Origin: DASQJL01 sp036380835
Lineage (GTDB): Bacteria; Eisenbacteria; RBG-16-71-46; SZUA-252
DNA: 64,000 nt
Direction of reading: 5' to 3'
Assembly (NCBI GenBank): GCA_036380835.1
Contig: DASVDZ010000032.1
Location: forward strand, 4,167 to 68,166
In this document: positions 16,487 to 27,170 of the stretch, in pieces
Numbering within the stretch: position 1 is the first letter of the stretch
How the letters are laid out: each line of letters opens with the position of its first letter
The notes under the pieces: generated by a model
What the model was told of the DNA's origin: nothing
Database searches by the model: none
What the model saw: only the letters and a program-made list of their open reading frames with translations
Translations under genes and position numbers: made by a program

Positions 16487-17778
16487 GGTCCTTCGTGCTG
16501 GCGATCGACGGGCCCGCCGGCGCGGGGAAGAGCGTGACCGCGCGGGGCGTCGCGGAACGCCTCGGGCTCCTCCACGTCGATTCGGGCGCCATGTATCGCG
16601 CGGTCGCGTGGCTCGCCGCGAAGGCGGGCGCCGACCTGGACGACGAGGCCGCGGTCCTCCGGGCGGTCGGGAAGATCCGGTTCGACGTCGGTCCGTCCGG
16701 CCTTCTCGTCGACGGCCGCTCCGTCGAAGCGGAGATCCGGTCGGGGGAGGCGGGGGCGGCCGCGTCTCGCGTGGCGGTCCATCCCCGCCTGAGGAGACGC
16801 CTCGTCCAGATCCAGCGCTCGCTGGCGAAGCCGCCCGGCGTCGTCATGGAAGGGCGCGACATCGGGACGGTGGTCTTCCCGAAGGCCGACCTCAAGATCT
16901 TCCTCTCCGCGTCGGTCGAGGCGCGGGCCCGCCGCCGCCGCGACGAGCTCGAGGCCCGGGGCGAGCCGGCCGATCTCGAGGCGATCGAGGCGATGGTGCG
17001 CGAGCGGGACGAACGGGACGCCCGGCGGGCGCAGAGCCCGCTCCGCCCCGCGCCGGACGCCCTGCCGCTCGACACCACGGCGCTCACCCTCGCGCAACAG
17101 GTCGACCTGGCCGCACACTGGGCGGGGCTGGCGCTCCGCCAGGGGGACGTCCCGATGACGCCCTTCTACTGGTTCGGGAGCCGCTTCGTCCGGTACTTCT
17201 CGCGGATCTTCCTCCGGCTTCGCCTCGAGGGCTTCGACCGCGTCCCGCGCTCCGGGCCGCTCATCGTGGCCTGCAATCACATCTCCTTCTGGGATCCGCC
17301 CCTCGTGGGATCCAATTTCCCCCGGATCCTCCACTTCCTCGCGAAGGCGGAGTTGTTCCAAAATAAGGTGTTCGGGGCGATGCTGCGGGGGTATAATTCC
17401 ATCCCGATTCAGCGAGGGCCCCAGGCTCGGTCCGGATTGCGCGGCGCCGAGGAAGCGCTGAATCGCGGAGGAGCGGTTCTCATCTTCCCGGAAGGCACCC
17501 GGAACAAGAGCGGGGCTCTTCTGTCGCCGCGAGCCGGCATCGGCCGGTTGGCGGCCATCACCCGGGCCCCGGTGCTGCCCGTCCGGATCACCGGATCCAA
17601 TCGAATCCGCCGCTCGATGGCGCGGCTTCAGGTCGTCCGAATCGCGTGCGGCCCGCTCCTCATGCCGCCCGTCCTCGAGGAAGGGAACCGGGAGGCCGAA
17701 TACTCGTACGCCTGCCGCATCATGGACGCGATCGCGGCGCTGCACCCGGATGGTAGAAAGGACCCAGGATGGAAGTGA
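16483..17778 (+). CDS. cmk: Cytidylate kinase fused to 1-acylglycerol-3-phosphate acyltransferase
   Basis: 431 residues combining two enzymes. Residues 1-222 are CMP kinase: P-loop IDGPAGAGKS, HVDSGAMYRA, VMEGRDIGTVVFP and RRRDELEARG. Residues 225-431 are a PlsC acyltransferase: NHISFWDPP (HX4D), the KAELFQNKVFGAMLRGYNSIPIQRG segment and FPEGTRNKSG. In many bacteria cmk, plsC, ispH and rpsA stand side by side in this order; here the first two are one reading frame with no stop between. It makes CDP from CMP and phosphatidic acid from lysophosphatidate, both feeding CDP-diacylglycerol. GTG start at 16483 overlaps aroA; the end overlaps ispH by ten bases. Confidence 0.93.
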   Translation: MRSFVLAIDGPAGAGKSVTARGVAERLGLLHVDSGAMYRAVAWLAAKAGADLDDEAAVLRAVGKIRFDVGPSGLLVDGRSVEAEIRSGEAGAAASRVAVHPRLRRRLVQIQRSLAKPPGVVMEGRDIGTVVFPKADLKIFLSASVEARARRRRDELEARGEPADLEAIEAMVRERDERDARRAQSPLRPAPDALPLDTTALTLAQQVDLAAHWAGLALRQGDVPMTPFYWFGSRFVRYFSRIFLRLRLEGFDRVPRSGPLIVACNHISFWDPPLVGSNFPRILHFLAKAELFQNKVFGAMLRGYNSIPIQRGPQARSGLRGAEEALNRGGAVLIFPEGTRNKSGALLSPRAGIGRLAAITRAPVLPVRITGSNRIRRSMARLQVVRIACGPLLMPPVLEEGNREAEYSYACRIMDAIAALHPDGRKDPGWK

Positions 17779-18626
17779 TCGTCGCCGACAACGCCGGCTT
17801 CTGCTTCGGGGTGAAGCGCGCCATCAAGATGGCGAACGACACGCTCGACCAGGCGCACGGGCCGGTGAAGTCGCTCGGACAGCTGATCCACAACCCGCAG
17901 GTCGTCGCTTCGTTCCACAAGCGCGGCCTGGAGGTGGTCGCCGATCTCGACGACGTCGTTCCCGACGGAACCGTCGTGATCCGCTCCCACGGCGTCGGCC
18001 CGGAGGTCCGCCAGCAGGCGACCGAGCGGGCGCTCCGGGTCGTCGATACGACCTGCCCCTTCGTCACGAAGGCGCAGCAGTACGCGGCGAGGCTGATCGA
18101 GGAGAACTACAAGGTCGTCGTGATCGGCGACAAGGACCACCCGGAGGTGAAGGGGGTGGTCGCCCACACCGGCGGCAAGGCGATCGTGATCGACACGGCG
18201 GAGGAGGCGGAGGCGCTCAAGTTCATCCCGCGGATGGGGGTCGTCTTCCAGACGACGCACGCGATCGGCCACGTGCAGGAGATCGTGGGCGCGCTCCTCA
18301 AGCGCGGGAAGGAGGTCCGCGTCTTCAACACGCTCTGCGGCGCGACCACGTCCATGCAGAAGACGGCGGTCGAGTTGGCGCCCGAGGTGGAGGCGATGGT
18401 CATCATCGGCGGACGCCTGAGCGCGAACACCGCGCAGCTCGCGGAGGTCTGCCGCAAGGTGAACCCCCGCGTTCTCTCGGTGGAGTCGGCCGCGGAGATC
18501 GATCCGGCGTGGTTCACCGGGATTCGCCGCGTCGGCGTTTCCGCCGGCGCGTCCACGCCGGACGAAGTGATCGCGGAGGTGGTGGAGCGGCTCACCGCGA
18601 TCGAGGAGCCGGCCGCGAGCGCCTGA
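17769..18626 (+). CDS. ispH: 4-hydroxy-3-methylbut-2-enyl diphosphate reductase
   Basis: 285 residues, normal for IspH (LytB), which makes IPP and DMAPP in the last step of the MEP pathway. The three iron-sulfur ligand cysteines are present at C12 (AGFCFGVKRA), C96 (DTTCPFV) and C190 (NTLCGATT), along with HGVGPEV, the HPEVKGVVAH segment and SANTAQLAEVC. AGGATGG and the overlap with the preceding fusion gene suggest coupled translation. Confidence 0.96.
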   Translation: MEVIVADNAGFCFGVKRAIKMANDTLDQAHGPVKSLGQLIHNPQVVASFHKRGLEVVADLDDVVPDGTVVIRSHGVGPEVRQQATERALRVVDTTCPFVTKAQQYAARLIEENYKVVVIGDKDHPEVKGVVAHTGGKAIVIDTAEEAEALKFIPRMGVVFQTTHAIGHVQEIVGALLKRGKEVRVFNTLCGATTSMQKTAVELAPEVEAMVIIGGRLSANTAQLAEVCRKVNPRVLSVESAAEIDPAWFTGIRRVGVSAGASTPDEVIAEVVERLTAIEEPAASA

Positions 18627-18705
18627 CGGCGCGGCGCCGGCTCATGACGAAGGCAGCACCGGCCTGACGGCCGAAATTCATAGAAACAGGGGGTAACGAA
18701 GAAGC

Positions 18706-20550
<1,845 letters not shown>

Positions 20551-20565
20551 TCGCTTGAACCCGCG

Positions 20566-21909
20566 TTGAATCCGACGCAGACCATTCCGCCCGAGGAGCC
20601 GGCGACGGCTCCTCGGGTTTCCTTTTTCACCTTCGGCTGTCGGCTGAACCAGCACGACACCGCGGCGATGCGCGCGCGGCTCGGGGCCGGGGGGTTCCGG
20701 GAGGCCTCGCCGGGCGAGCCGGGCGACGTGGTCGTGGTGAACACCTGCACGGTGACGCGACGGGCCGATCAGGAGGCGCGGCAATTGGTCCGGAGGCTCG
20801 CCGCGGAGCGGCCCGGCGTGCCGATCGTGGTCACCGGCTGCTACGCCCAGCGAGCGCCGGAGGAAGTCGCGGGGCTCCCCGGCGTCCGCGCCGTGCTCGG
20901 GATCGCCGAGCGCGAGACGATCGCCGCCGCCGCGCTGGCGCTCGCCCGGGGCGACGCCGCGGCCGCGCCGATCGCCGTGGGGCCCGCCCGGGAGCGGCGC
21001 CCGTTCGAGCGGGCGACGCCGCTCGCCTTCGGAAGGACGCGCGCGCTCCTCAAGGTTCAGGACGGCTGCGACGCCTTCTGCGCCTACTGCGTCGTCCCCT
21101 ACGTCCGGGGGCGGAGTCGGAGCCTTCCGCTGGCGGAGGTCGTCGCGCAAGCCCGCCGGCTCCTCGACGCGGGGTTCGCGGAGATCGTCGTCACCGGCGC
21201 CGACCTGGGAGCCTACGGCCGCGATCTCGGAGAGCGCGACCTCCTCACCCGCCTGGTCGGGGCGCTCGTCGAGCTGGGCGACCGGCACCGCGTTCGCATC
21301 TCGTCGCTCGAGCCGATCTACCTGAGCGAGACGCTCGTCTCCTGGCTCGGCTCGGAGTCGCGCCTCTGCCGTCATCTCCATCTCCCGCTCCAGAGCGGCT
21401 CCGCGGCGGTGCTCCGCGCGATGCGCCGGCCCTACACCCCGCGGGACTACGCGGCGCTCCTCGGACGCGTGGCCGCGCGGGGGCGGGTGGCCGTCGGCGC
21501 CGACGTGATCGTCGGATTCCCGGGCGAGGGGGCGGCCGAGTTCGAGGAGACGGAGCGCTTCCTCGAGGCGCTTCCGATCACCTACCTCCACGTCTTCCGA
21601 TACTCGCCGCGCCCCGGGACCGCGGCCTCGCGCTCGCCCGGCGGGCCGCCCGACCCGGTGGCCGCGAGGGAGCGCTCGGAGCGGCTCCGCGCGCTGGGAG
21701 ACCGGAAGCGGGCGGCGTTCCACCGGTCGCTCGTGGGCGCCACGCTTCCGGCGATCGTCGAGGGCTCGCTCGCGCGCGGGAGGCTGGTCGCGATGACCGA
21801 TCTCTACGCCCCCGTCGCGCTACGCGAGGCGCCCCGGGAGCGCGGAATCGTCCCGATTCGTGTCGAGGAGGCGGTGGGGGACCGGCTCGTGGGCGTCGCA
21901 TCGGGTTGA
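20566..21909 (+). CDS. mtaB: tRNA t6A37 methylthiotransferase MtaB
   Basis: 447 residues. A radical SAM methylthiotransferase that converts t6A37 to ms2t6A37 in tRNAs reading ANN codons. The N-terminal cluster cysteines are C25 (TFGCRLNQ), C61 (NTCTV) and C92 (VTGCYAQR), which fits the MtaB rather than the RimO/MiaB sequence pattern. The radical SAM cysteines are C168, C172 and C175 (CDAFCAYC), followed by a C-terminal TRAM-like domain. The only usual start codon upstream of the conserved region is TTG 20566, with no obvious ribosome site, and the rpsA terminator hairpin (20590-20617) is encoded by residues 9-18. Expression is therefore likely to depend on read-through. Confidence 0.92.
   Translation: MNPTQTIPPEEPATAPRVSFFTFGCRLNQHDTAAMRARLGAGGFREASPGEPGDVVVVNTCTVTRRADQEARQLVRRLAAERPGVPIVVTGCYAQRAPEEVAGLPGVRAVLGIAERETIAAAALALARGDAAAAPIAVGPARERRPFERATPLAFGRTRALLKVQDGCDAFCAYCVVPYVRGRSRSLPLAEVVAQARRLLDAGFAEIVVTGADLGAYGRDLGERDLLTRLVGALVELGDRHRVRISSLEPIYLSETLVSWLGSESRLCRHLHLPLQSGSAAVLRAMRRPYTPRDYAALLGRVAARGRVAVGADVIVGFPGEGAAEFEETERFLEALPITYLHVFRYSPRPGTAASRSPGGPPDPVAARERSERLRALGDRKRAAFHRSLVGATLPAIVEGSLARGRLVAMTDLYAPVALREAPRERGIVPIRVEEAVGDRLVGVASG
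20590..20627 (+). terminator. Intrinsic terminator of rpsA, inside the mtaB reading frame
   Basis: A perfect 12-pair stem, CCCGAGGAGCCG (20590-20601) with CGGCTCCTCGGG (20606-20617), a GCGA tetraloop and a TTTCCTTTTT tail. It is the strongest intrinsic terminator in the window. It begins 40 bases after the rpsA stop but 24 bases inside the mtaB reading frame, so it also acts as a potential attenuator for mtaB and everything downstream. Confidence 0.88.
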
Positions 21910-21979
21910 CCCCCCACCGGGGGACCGATATCCTCCGCGCGGAGCGCGTACCCCCCCGCGCCCTAAGGAGGGCAATTCC

Positions 21980-22306
21980 ATGTGGCTCTTCAAGAACCTG
22001 CTCTGGCTGGTGATCATGACCCTCGTCGTGGGGTTCGCGATCCTCAACATGAAGGAGACGGTCTCGGCCGTTCACCTCCCGGGGCACTCCTACGCGATGC
22101 TCTCGGCCAACGTGGTGCTCTTTGCGGCCTTCGTGCTGGGAATGGTCGTGGCGTTCCTCCTGGTCCTCTTCCAGATGCTCCGGGTTCGGTCCGGCATGAC
22201 CTCCCTCCGCCGCGAGAACGAGGATCTCAAGAAGGAGCTGAACCTGCTCCGGAACCTGCCGCTCGAGGACCTGAGGATCGGCCGCCAGGGCGGCGGAGCC
22301 GACTGA
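21980..22306 (+). CDS. lapA: LapA-family inner-membrane protein (DUF1049)
   Basis: 108 residues from the ATG at 21980, preceded by AAGGAGGGCA, rather than a longer frame from 21860. Two membrane helices are seen (WLVIMTLVVGFAILN and VLFAAFVLGMVVAFLLVLF), followed by a short coiled coil (LRRENEDLKKELNLLRNLP). This is the LapA/YciS layout. In E. coli LapA sits with LapB and tunes lipopolysaccharide synthesis through LpxC turnover. The stop overlaps the lapB start as TGATG. Confidence 0.88.
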   Translation: MWLFKNLLWLVIMTLVVGFAILNMKETVSAVHLPGHSYAMLSANVVLFAAFVLGMVVAFLLVLFQMLRVRSGMTSLRRENEDLKKELNLLRNLPLEDLRIGRQGGGAD

Positions 22307-23445
22307 TGCCCGAGTTCTTCACCGTGATCCTGGTGGGGGGGCTCCTCGCCGGCGTCGGCTACGCCGCGTGGCTCCTCTCCCGCGACGCCAACGTCGAGCC
22401 GGCCAAAGCCGAGTCCCCGTACCAGCTGGGCCTCAACGCGCTCCTCGCCGGGGACCGTGAGGAGGCGCTCGAGGCGTTCGCGGCGAGTGTTCGACAGGAT
22501 AGCGATAACGTAGACGCTTATATCCACTTGGGGAATTTGCTTCGAGAAAAAGGCGAGGCCGAGCGGGCGCTCCATCTCCATCGAGAGCTGACCGTCCGGG
22601 CCGGGCAGACCGAGGCCCAGCGGCGGGCCGTGCGCGAGGCTTTGGTCAAGGACTGGATCGCGCTGGGGCGCCCGCAGGACGCGCTGGAGGAGGCGCGGCA
22701 GCTCCGGGAGATGGACCGGCGGAACGGCCACGCGCTGAAGCTCCTCCTCCAAGCCTACGAGGCCGCGGGTGACTGGGATCGGGCGCTCGACGTGCGCACC
22801 GAGATGACCCGCGCTTCGGGAGACCGGGACGCGGAGGGGCTGGCCGACTACCGCGCCGCGGTGGGGGAGATCTTCCTCCGACAGGAGAAGCTTGAGGAGG
22901 CGAAGCGGCACTTCAAGGCGGCGCTCAGGCTGAAGCGGGATCACCCCGTGGCGCTCCTCAGGCTGGGGGACATCTACTACGAGACCAAACGCCCCGAGCG
23001 GGCGATGCTCCTCTGGAAGGCGCTCGCCGCGGCCCACCCCGCGCACTCGCACCTCGTGCTCGAGCGCCTCGAGGTTTCCTACTTCGAGCGGGGACGCTTC
23101 GGCGAAATGGGGCACCTCTACGAGGAGCTTCTCCAGCGGAACCCGCAGGACATCCGCATCCTCCTCGCGCTGTCGCGCATGCACCTGAAGCGGGGCGATC
23201 TGGCCGAGGCGACGCGCGCGGTGAACGAGGCGCTCGAACGGGAGCCCCAGTCGCTCGAGTCGCGGCTCCTCCTGGTCGAGATCTACCGGCGGCGCGGCGA
23301 CGCCGGCCGGGCGCTCGACGAGGTCGAGTCGATCCTGCGCGATCTCGGCACCGTGGAGCCGCCGTCCTGCCGCCAGTGCGGGGCCCGGCTCGACGAGTAC
23401 TGGTCGCGCTGCCCGAAATGTCTCGCCTGGCTCTCGACCGCGTGA
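22306..23445 (+). CDS. lapB: Lipopolysaccharide assembly protein LapB (YciM)
   Basis: 379 residues: an N-terminal membrane anchor (FTVILVGGLLAGVGYAAWLL), about nine TPR units (residues 38-345) and a C-terminal rubredoxin-like zinc knuckle, C355xxC358 and CPKC near 370-373. The length and all parts match E. coli LapB, which with FtsH controls LpxC and so lipid A output. The GAF-free order lapA-lapB is conserved in many diderms and argues that this organism makes lipopolysaccharide. Confidence 0.93.
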   Translation: MPEFFTVILVGGLLAGVGYAAWLLSRDANVEPAKAESPYQLGLNALLAGDREEALEAFAASVRQDSDNVDAYIHLGNLLREKGEAERALHLHRELTVRAGQTEAQRRAVREALVKDWIALGRPQDALEEARQLREMDRRNGHALKLLLQAYEAAGDWDRALDVRTEMTRASGDRDAEGLADYRAAVGEIFLRQEKLEEAKRHFKAALRLKRDHPVALLRLGDIYYETKRPERAMLLWKALAAAHPAHSHLVLERLEVSYFERGRFGEMGHLYEELLQRNPQDIRILLALSRMHLKRGDLAEATRAVNEALEREPQSLESRLLLVEIYRRRGDAGRALDEVESILRDLGTVEPPSCRQCGARLDEYWSRCPKCLAWLSTA

Positions 23446-24512
23446 CCCGGCCGCGACTTCCCCTCATCACGGCCGCCGCCGTGGCGGCATCGCTCCTCCT
23501 CGTCTCGTTCGCCGCCGGCGCCCCGCGCAAGGGAACGGCGCGAGCCTCCGCGCGACCGGCCGACGTCGAGCGGTTGAACTCCGCGGTCGCGGCGTTCGAC
23601 CATGGTCGGGTCGACGAGGCGCGCACGCTCCTCGCCTCCGTGAACGTCGAACGGCTGCCGCGGGAACGCCTCGACGACGCGGACTATCTGAAGGCCTCGC
23701 TCGCCGCGCGCGGCACCGCCTACGACCAGGGCCTCGACGCCTACTTGACCGGCTATCCGCGCGGCGCCCACCGGCGCGAAGCGACGCTCGCCCTGGCCAA
23801 GCTCCGGTACGTGCAGGGGGACTACGCGAAGGCCGAGAATCTATTGACCCTCTTCTCGCCCGGCGTGGAGAAGGACGCGGCGGGGCGGGAGGCCCTCGTC
23901 CTCCGCGGCTTGGCCCAGCTCGCGCGGGGCGACGCCCCGGGCGCGCTCCAATTCCTGGCGTCGGCCGAGGGCGACTTGAAGGGGACGGCCCAGGAGGAGG
24001 CCTACTACTTCGCGACCTCGCAGGCCGCGCTCCGCGCCGGAAGGCCGAACCTCGCGGTGGACGCGCTCCGCGTCATCCTCGACCGACACGCCCAGGGTGA
24101 CTACGCGCCGCAGGCGCTCTACGCGATGGGAGTCTGCCTGGAGGCGCTCGGCCGCCAGTCGGACGCGGCGACCGTCTTCCGCCAGGTCGCGCAGCGCTTC
24201 CCCGGCTCCTACGAGGCGACGCGCGTTCGCGACCGGGGAATCCGCTCGCGCGAGGGGGCCTCCTCTTCGCTTCCCATTGGGGGCGGGTTCGCGATCCAGG
24301 TGGGCGCCTTCTCGAGGCGGGAGCTGGCGGAGTCGTTGGCGAAGGACCTGCGCCAGGCCGGCGTGGGCGACGTCTCGGTGAAGCAGGGGAGCGAGCCGTC
24401 ACCGGTCTACCGCGTCCGCGCCGGCTCCTTCGCCTCGCGGGACGAGGCGCGCGCGCTCGGCGAGCGGCTCCGCCGCGAGCGCGGCTTCTCGTACACGATC
24501 GTGCCGCGCTGA
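23418..24512 (+). CDS. TPR and SPOR-domain envelope protein
   Basis: 364 residues from the ATG at 23418, 28 bases inside lapB. Residues 1-36 are a signal or anchor (LPLITAAAVAASLLLVSFAAGA). TPR-like repeats fill about 45-275 (KLRYVQGDYAKAENLL, DALRVILDRHAQGDYAPQALYAMGVCLEALGR). The last 75 residues are a SPOR domain (FAIQVGAFSRRELAESLAKDLR, YRVRAGSFASRDEARALGERL), which binds glycan strands stripped of stem peptides at the division septum. The layout resembles YbgF/CpoB-like and SPOR envelope proteins. An alternative start at 23376 would lengthen the overlap. Confidence 0.82.
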   Translation: MSRLALDRVTRPRLPLITAAAVAASLLLVSFAAGAPRKGTARASARPADVERLNSAVAAFDHGRVDEARTLLASVNVERLPRERLDDADYLKASLAARGTAYDQGLDAYLTGYPRGAHRREATLALAKLRYVQGDYAKAENLLTLFSPGVEKDAAGREALVLRGLAQLARGDAPGALQFLASAEGDLKGTAQEEAYYFATSQAALRAGRPNLAVDALRVILDRHAQGDYAPQALYAMGVCLEALGRQSDAATVFRQVAQRFPGSYEATRVRDRGIRSREGASSSLPIGGGFAIQVGAFSRRELAESLAKDLRQAGVGDVSVKQGSEPSPVYRVRAGSFASRDEARALGERLRRERGFSYTIVPR

Positions 24513-24520
24513 GGAGCGCC

Positions 24521-27133
24521 GTGGACGCGACCCCGATGTTCGAGCAGTACCGCCGGCTCAAGGCGGAGCACCCCGGAAGCATCCTCCTCTTCCGGATGGG
24601 GGACTTCTACGAGACCTTCGGCGAGGACGCGCTCGTCGCGTCCCGCGTCCTCGGCATCACGCTCACGTCCCGCGACAAGAAGCGCGACCCGATCCCGCTC
24701 GCGGGCGTTCCACACCACGCCGTCGAGGGCTATCTCCAGAAGCTCGTTCGCCACGGCTACTCCGTGGCGATCGCCGAGCAGATGGAGCCCGCCGACCAGG
24801 CCAAGGGCCTCGTGGAACGCCAAGTGGTGGAAGTCGTGACGCCGGGGACCGTGACGCGCCCCGGTCTCCTCGAGGAGCGCGAGAGCAACTTCATCGTGGC
24901 GCTCCTTCCCGGGGAGGAACGGGTCGGCGTCGCGGTGGCCGAGATCTCGACCGGGGAGTTCCGGGTCGGCGAGGTCGAGGCCCGGGAGCTCGCGTCCCTC
25001 CCGCTCGAGGTCCCGGCGCGGGAGGTGCTGCTGCCGGAGCGGGAGCGCCGGACCGGGCTCGCGGTCGAGCGCGACGGAACGCCGTTCGGCGGCGCCCGAA
25101 CCACCCGATGGGACGCCGCGCGGTTCGATCCCGAGGCGGGGCGCATCGCGCTCACGCGAAAGTTCGAGGTGAAGCGCCTCGACGCCTTCGGGCTGACGCT
25201 CGCTCGGGAGGGGTATGGGGCCGCGGGGGCCCTGCTCGACTACCTCCGTTCGCTCAAGAAGACCGACCTGCCGCAGATCCGGGAGCTTCGCCCGCTCCGT
25301 GAAGGCGCGCCGCTCGTGGTCGACGAGGTCACGCTCCGAAACCTCGAGGTCCTCGATTCGCCGGCGGGCCGGGAGCACTCGCTCCTTGCCCTCCTCGATC
25401 GGACCGAGACGGCGATGGGGGCGCGGGCGCTCCGCTCGCTCCTCCGCGCGCCGGCCCGGGATCGCGCCGTCCTCTCCGCGCGCCTCGATCGGACGGAGGT
25501 CTTCGCGAAATCGGCGCCGGTCCGCGCCGAGATCCGCGACCGCCTCCATCGCTTTCCGGACCTCGAGCGCGCGCTCGGGCTCCTCGGCTCGGGGCGCGCG
25601 TCGCCGCGCGAGATCGGAGCGCTTCGCGAGGCCCTCCGCCGCCTCCCGGCGCTCCGTCTGTCGCTCGAGGGGCGCCCCGATCCGCCGCTTCGCGGCTGGC
25701 TCGCCGCGCTGCCCGATCTCTCTCCGCTCGCGGCGCTCCTCGAGTCGGCGCTGGTCGAGGAGCTGCCGCTCGCCGTCACCCAGGGCGGGATCATCCGGCC
25801 CGGATACGATCCGGAGCTCGACCGGCTCCGCGAGGAGGCCGGGGACGTGCGGGACCAGCTGCTCGCGCTCGAGGCGCGGGAGCGGGAGCGGACCGGGATC
25901 GCGAACCTCAAGGTCGGGTACAACCGGGTCTTCGGCTACTACATCGAGGTGACGCGCTCGCAGCTCTCCCGGACGCCGGACGACTACGTGCGGAAGCAGA
26001 CCCTGACCGGCGCCGAGCGCTTCGTCACGGTCGACCTCACGCGGATGGAGACGCGGATCGAGGCCTCGAGCGTCGAGAGCCTGAAGCGCGAGACCGCCCA
26101 CTTCCAGCGGATCCGGGAGCAGTGCCTCGCGGCGATCGGCACGCTCTACGACGCGGCGCGCGTCGTCGCGGAGATCGACCTCTACCTCTCCCTCGGCGAC
26201 GTCGCCGCGCGCGAGCGCTGGACGCGCCCCGAATTGACCGAGGACCGGCGGCTCGCGCTCCGGCACTCGCGCCACCCGATGGTGGAGCGCGCGCTCGGGC
26301 CCGGCGCGTTCGTCCCGAACGACTGCGCCCTCGATCCCGATCGGGAGCAGATCTGGCTCATCACCGGGCCGAACATGGGCGGCAAGTCCACGTTTCTCCG
26401 GCAGGTCGGCCTCTGCGTCTACCTCGCGCAGATCGGCTCCTTCGTCCCGGCCGAGGAGGCGGTCGTGGGACTCGTCGATCGCATCTTCACCCGGGTCGGC
26501 GCCTCCGACCAGATCGCGCGGGGCGCCTCGACGTTCTACGTCGAGATGGAGGAGACGGCGGCGATCCTCCGCCAGGCGACCGACGGGAGCCTGGTGCTCC
26601 TCGACGAGGTCGGCCGCGGGACGAGCACGTACGACGGGCTCTCCCTCGCCTGGGCGGTCACCGAGGCGCTCCACGACGGGCCGCGCGCCCGGCCGCGCAC
26701 CCTTTTCGCCACGCACTACCACGAGCTGACCGACCTCGAGGGCCGGCTCGACAGGCTCACGAACCGGACGGTGCGCGTGTCGGAGCGGGACGGCGAGATC
26801 GTCTTCCTCCACGTGATCGGGCCCGGGCGCGCCGATCGCTCCTACGGGATCCACGTGGCGCAGCTCGCCGGCGTGCCGCCCGCCGTGCTCGAGCGCGCGC
26901 GGGCCATCCTCGCCCAGCTCGAGGCGGAGCACGCGCGCGGTCCCGCCTCCGTCCGGCCCGCGTCGTCGGACGCGACCGCCGCCCCCGACCGCGAGGGCGG
27001 GGTGAGCGCCGAGGAACGCGCCGCGCTCCTCGCGGACCTCGCCTCGACCGACGTCGAGGCGCTCACGCCGATCGACGCCTTGAACCGCCTCGCCACCCTC
27101 CGCGATCGCGCGCGGAAGACGGGGAGTCGTTGA
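24521..27133 (+). CDS. mutS: DNA mismatch repair protein MutS
   Basis: 870 residues from GTG 24521, with GAGGAG just upstream. MutS recognises mismatches through the Phe-x-Glu motif in FRMGDFYETF near the N-terminus. The ATPase has Walker A GPNMGGKST (about 616), the ST.YVEMEETAAILRQA signature, Walker B LVLLDEVGRGTS and the ATHYHELT switch. A Pro/Ala-rich linker (about 800-835) leads to a C-terminal tail VEALTPIDALNRL for oligomerisation. It is separated from mutL (35047) by four genes, though both lie in this window. Confidence 0.97.
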   Translation: MDATPMFEQYRRLKAEHPGSILLFRMGDFYETFGEDALVASRVLGITLTSRDKKRDPIPLAGVPHHAVEGYLQKLVRHGYSVAIAEQMEPADQAKGLVERQVVEVVTPGTVTRPGLLEERESNFIVALLPGEERVGVAVAEISTGEFRVGEVEARELASLPLEVPAREVLLPERERRTGLAVERDGTPFGGARTTRWDAARFDPEAGRIALTRKFEVKRLDAFGLTLAREGYGAAGALLDYLRSLKKTDLPQIRELRPLREGAPLVVDEVTLRNLEVLDSPAGREHSLLALLDRTETAMGARALRSLLRAPARDRAVLSARLDRTEVFAKSAPVRAEIRDRLHRFPDLERALGLLGSGRASPREIGALREALRRLPALRLSLEGRPDPPLRGWLAALPDLSPLAALLESALVEELPLAVTQGGIIRPGYDPELDRLREEAGDVRDQLLALEARERERTGIANLKVGYNRVFGYYIEVTRSQLSRTPDDYVRKQTLTGAERFVTVDLTRMETRIEASSVESLKRETAHFQRIREQCLAAIGTLYDAARVVAEIDLYLSLGDVAARERWTRPELTEDRRLALRHSRHPMVERALGPGAFVPNDCALDPDREQIWLITGPNMGGKSTFLRQVGLCVYLAQIGSFVPAEEAVVGLVDRIFTRVGASDQIARGASTFYVEMEETAAILRQATDGSLVLLDEVGRGTSTYDGLSLAWAVTEALHDGPRARPRTLFATHYHELTDLEGRLDRLTNRTVRVSERDGEIVFLHVIGPGRADRSYGIHVAQLAGVPPAVLERARAILAQLEAEHARGPASVRPASSDATAAPDREGGVSAEERAALLADLASTDVEALTPIDALNRLATLRDRARKTGSR

Positions 27134-27170
27134 CGCCTCGCCGCCGACTCCCTATCCTTCCCTTCATCCC

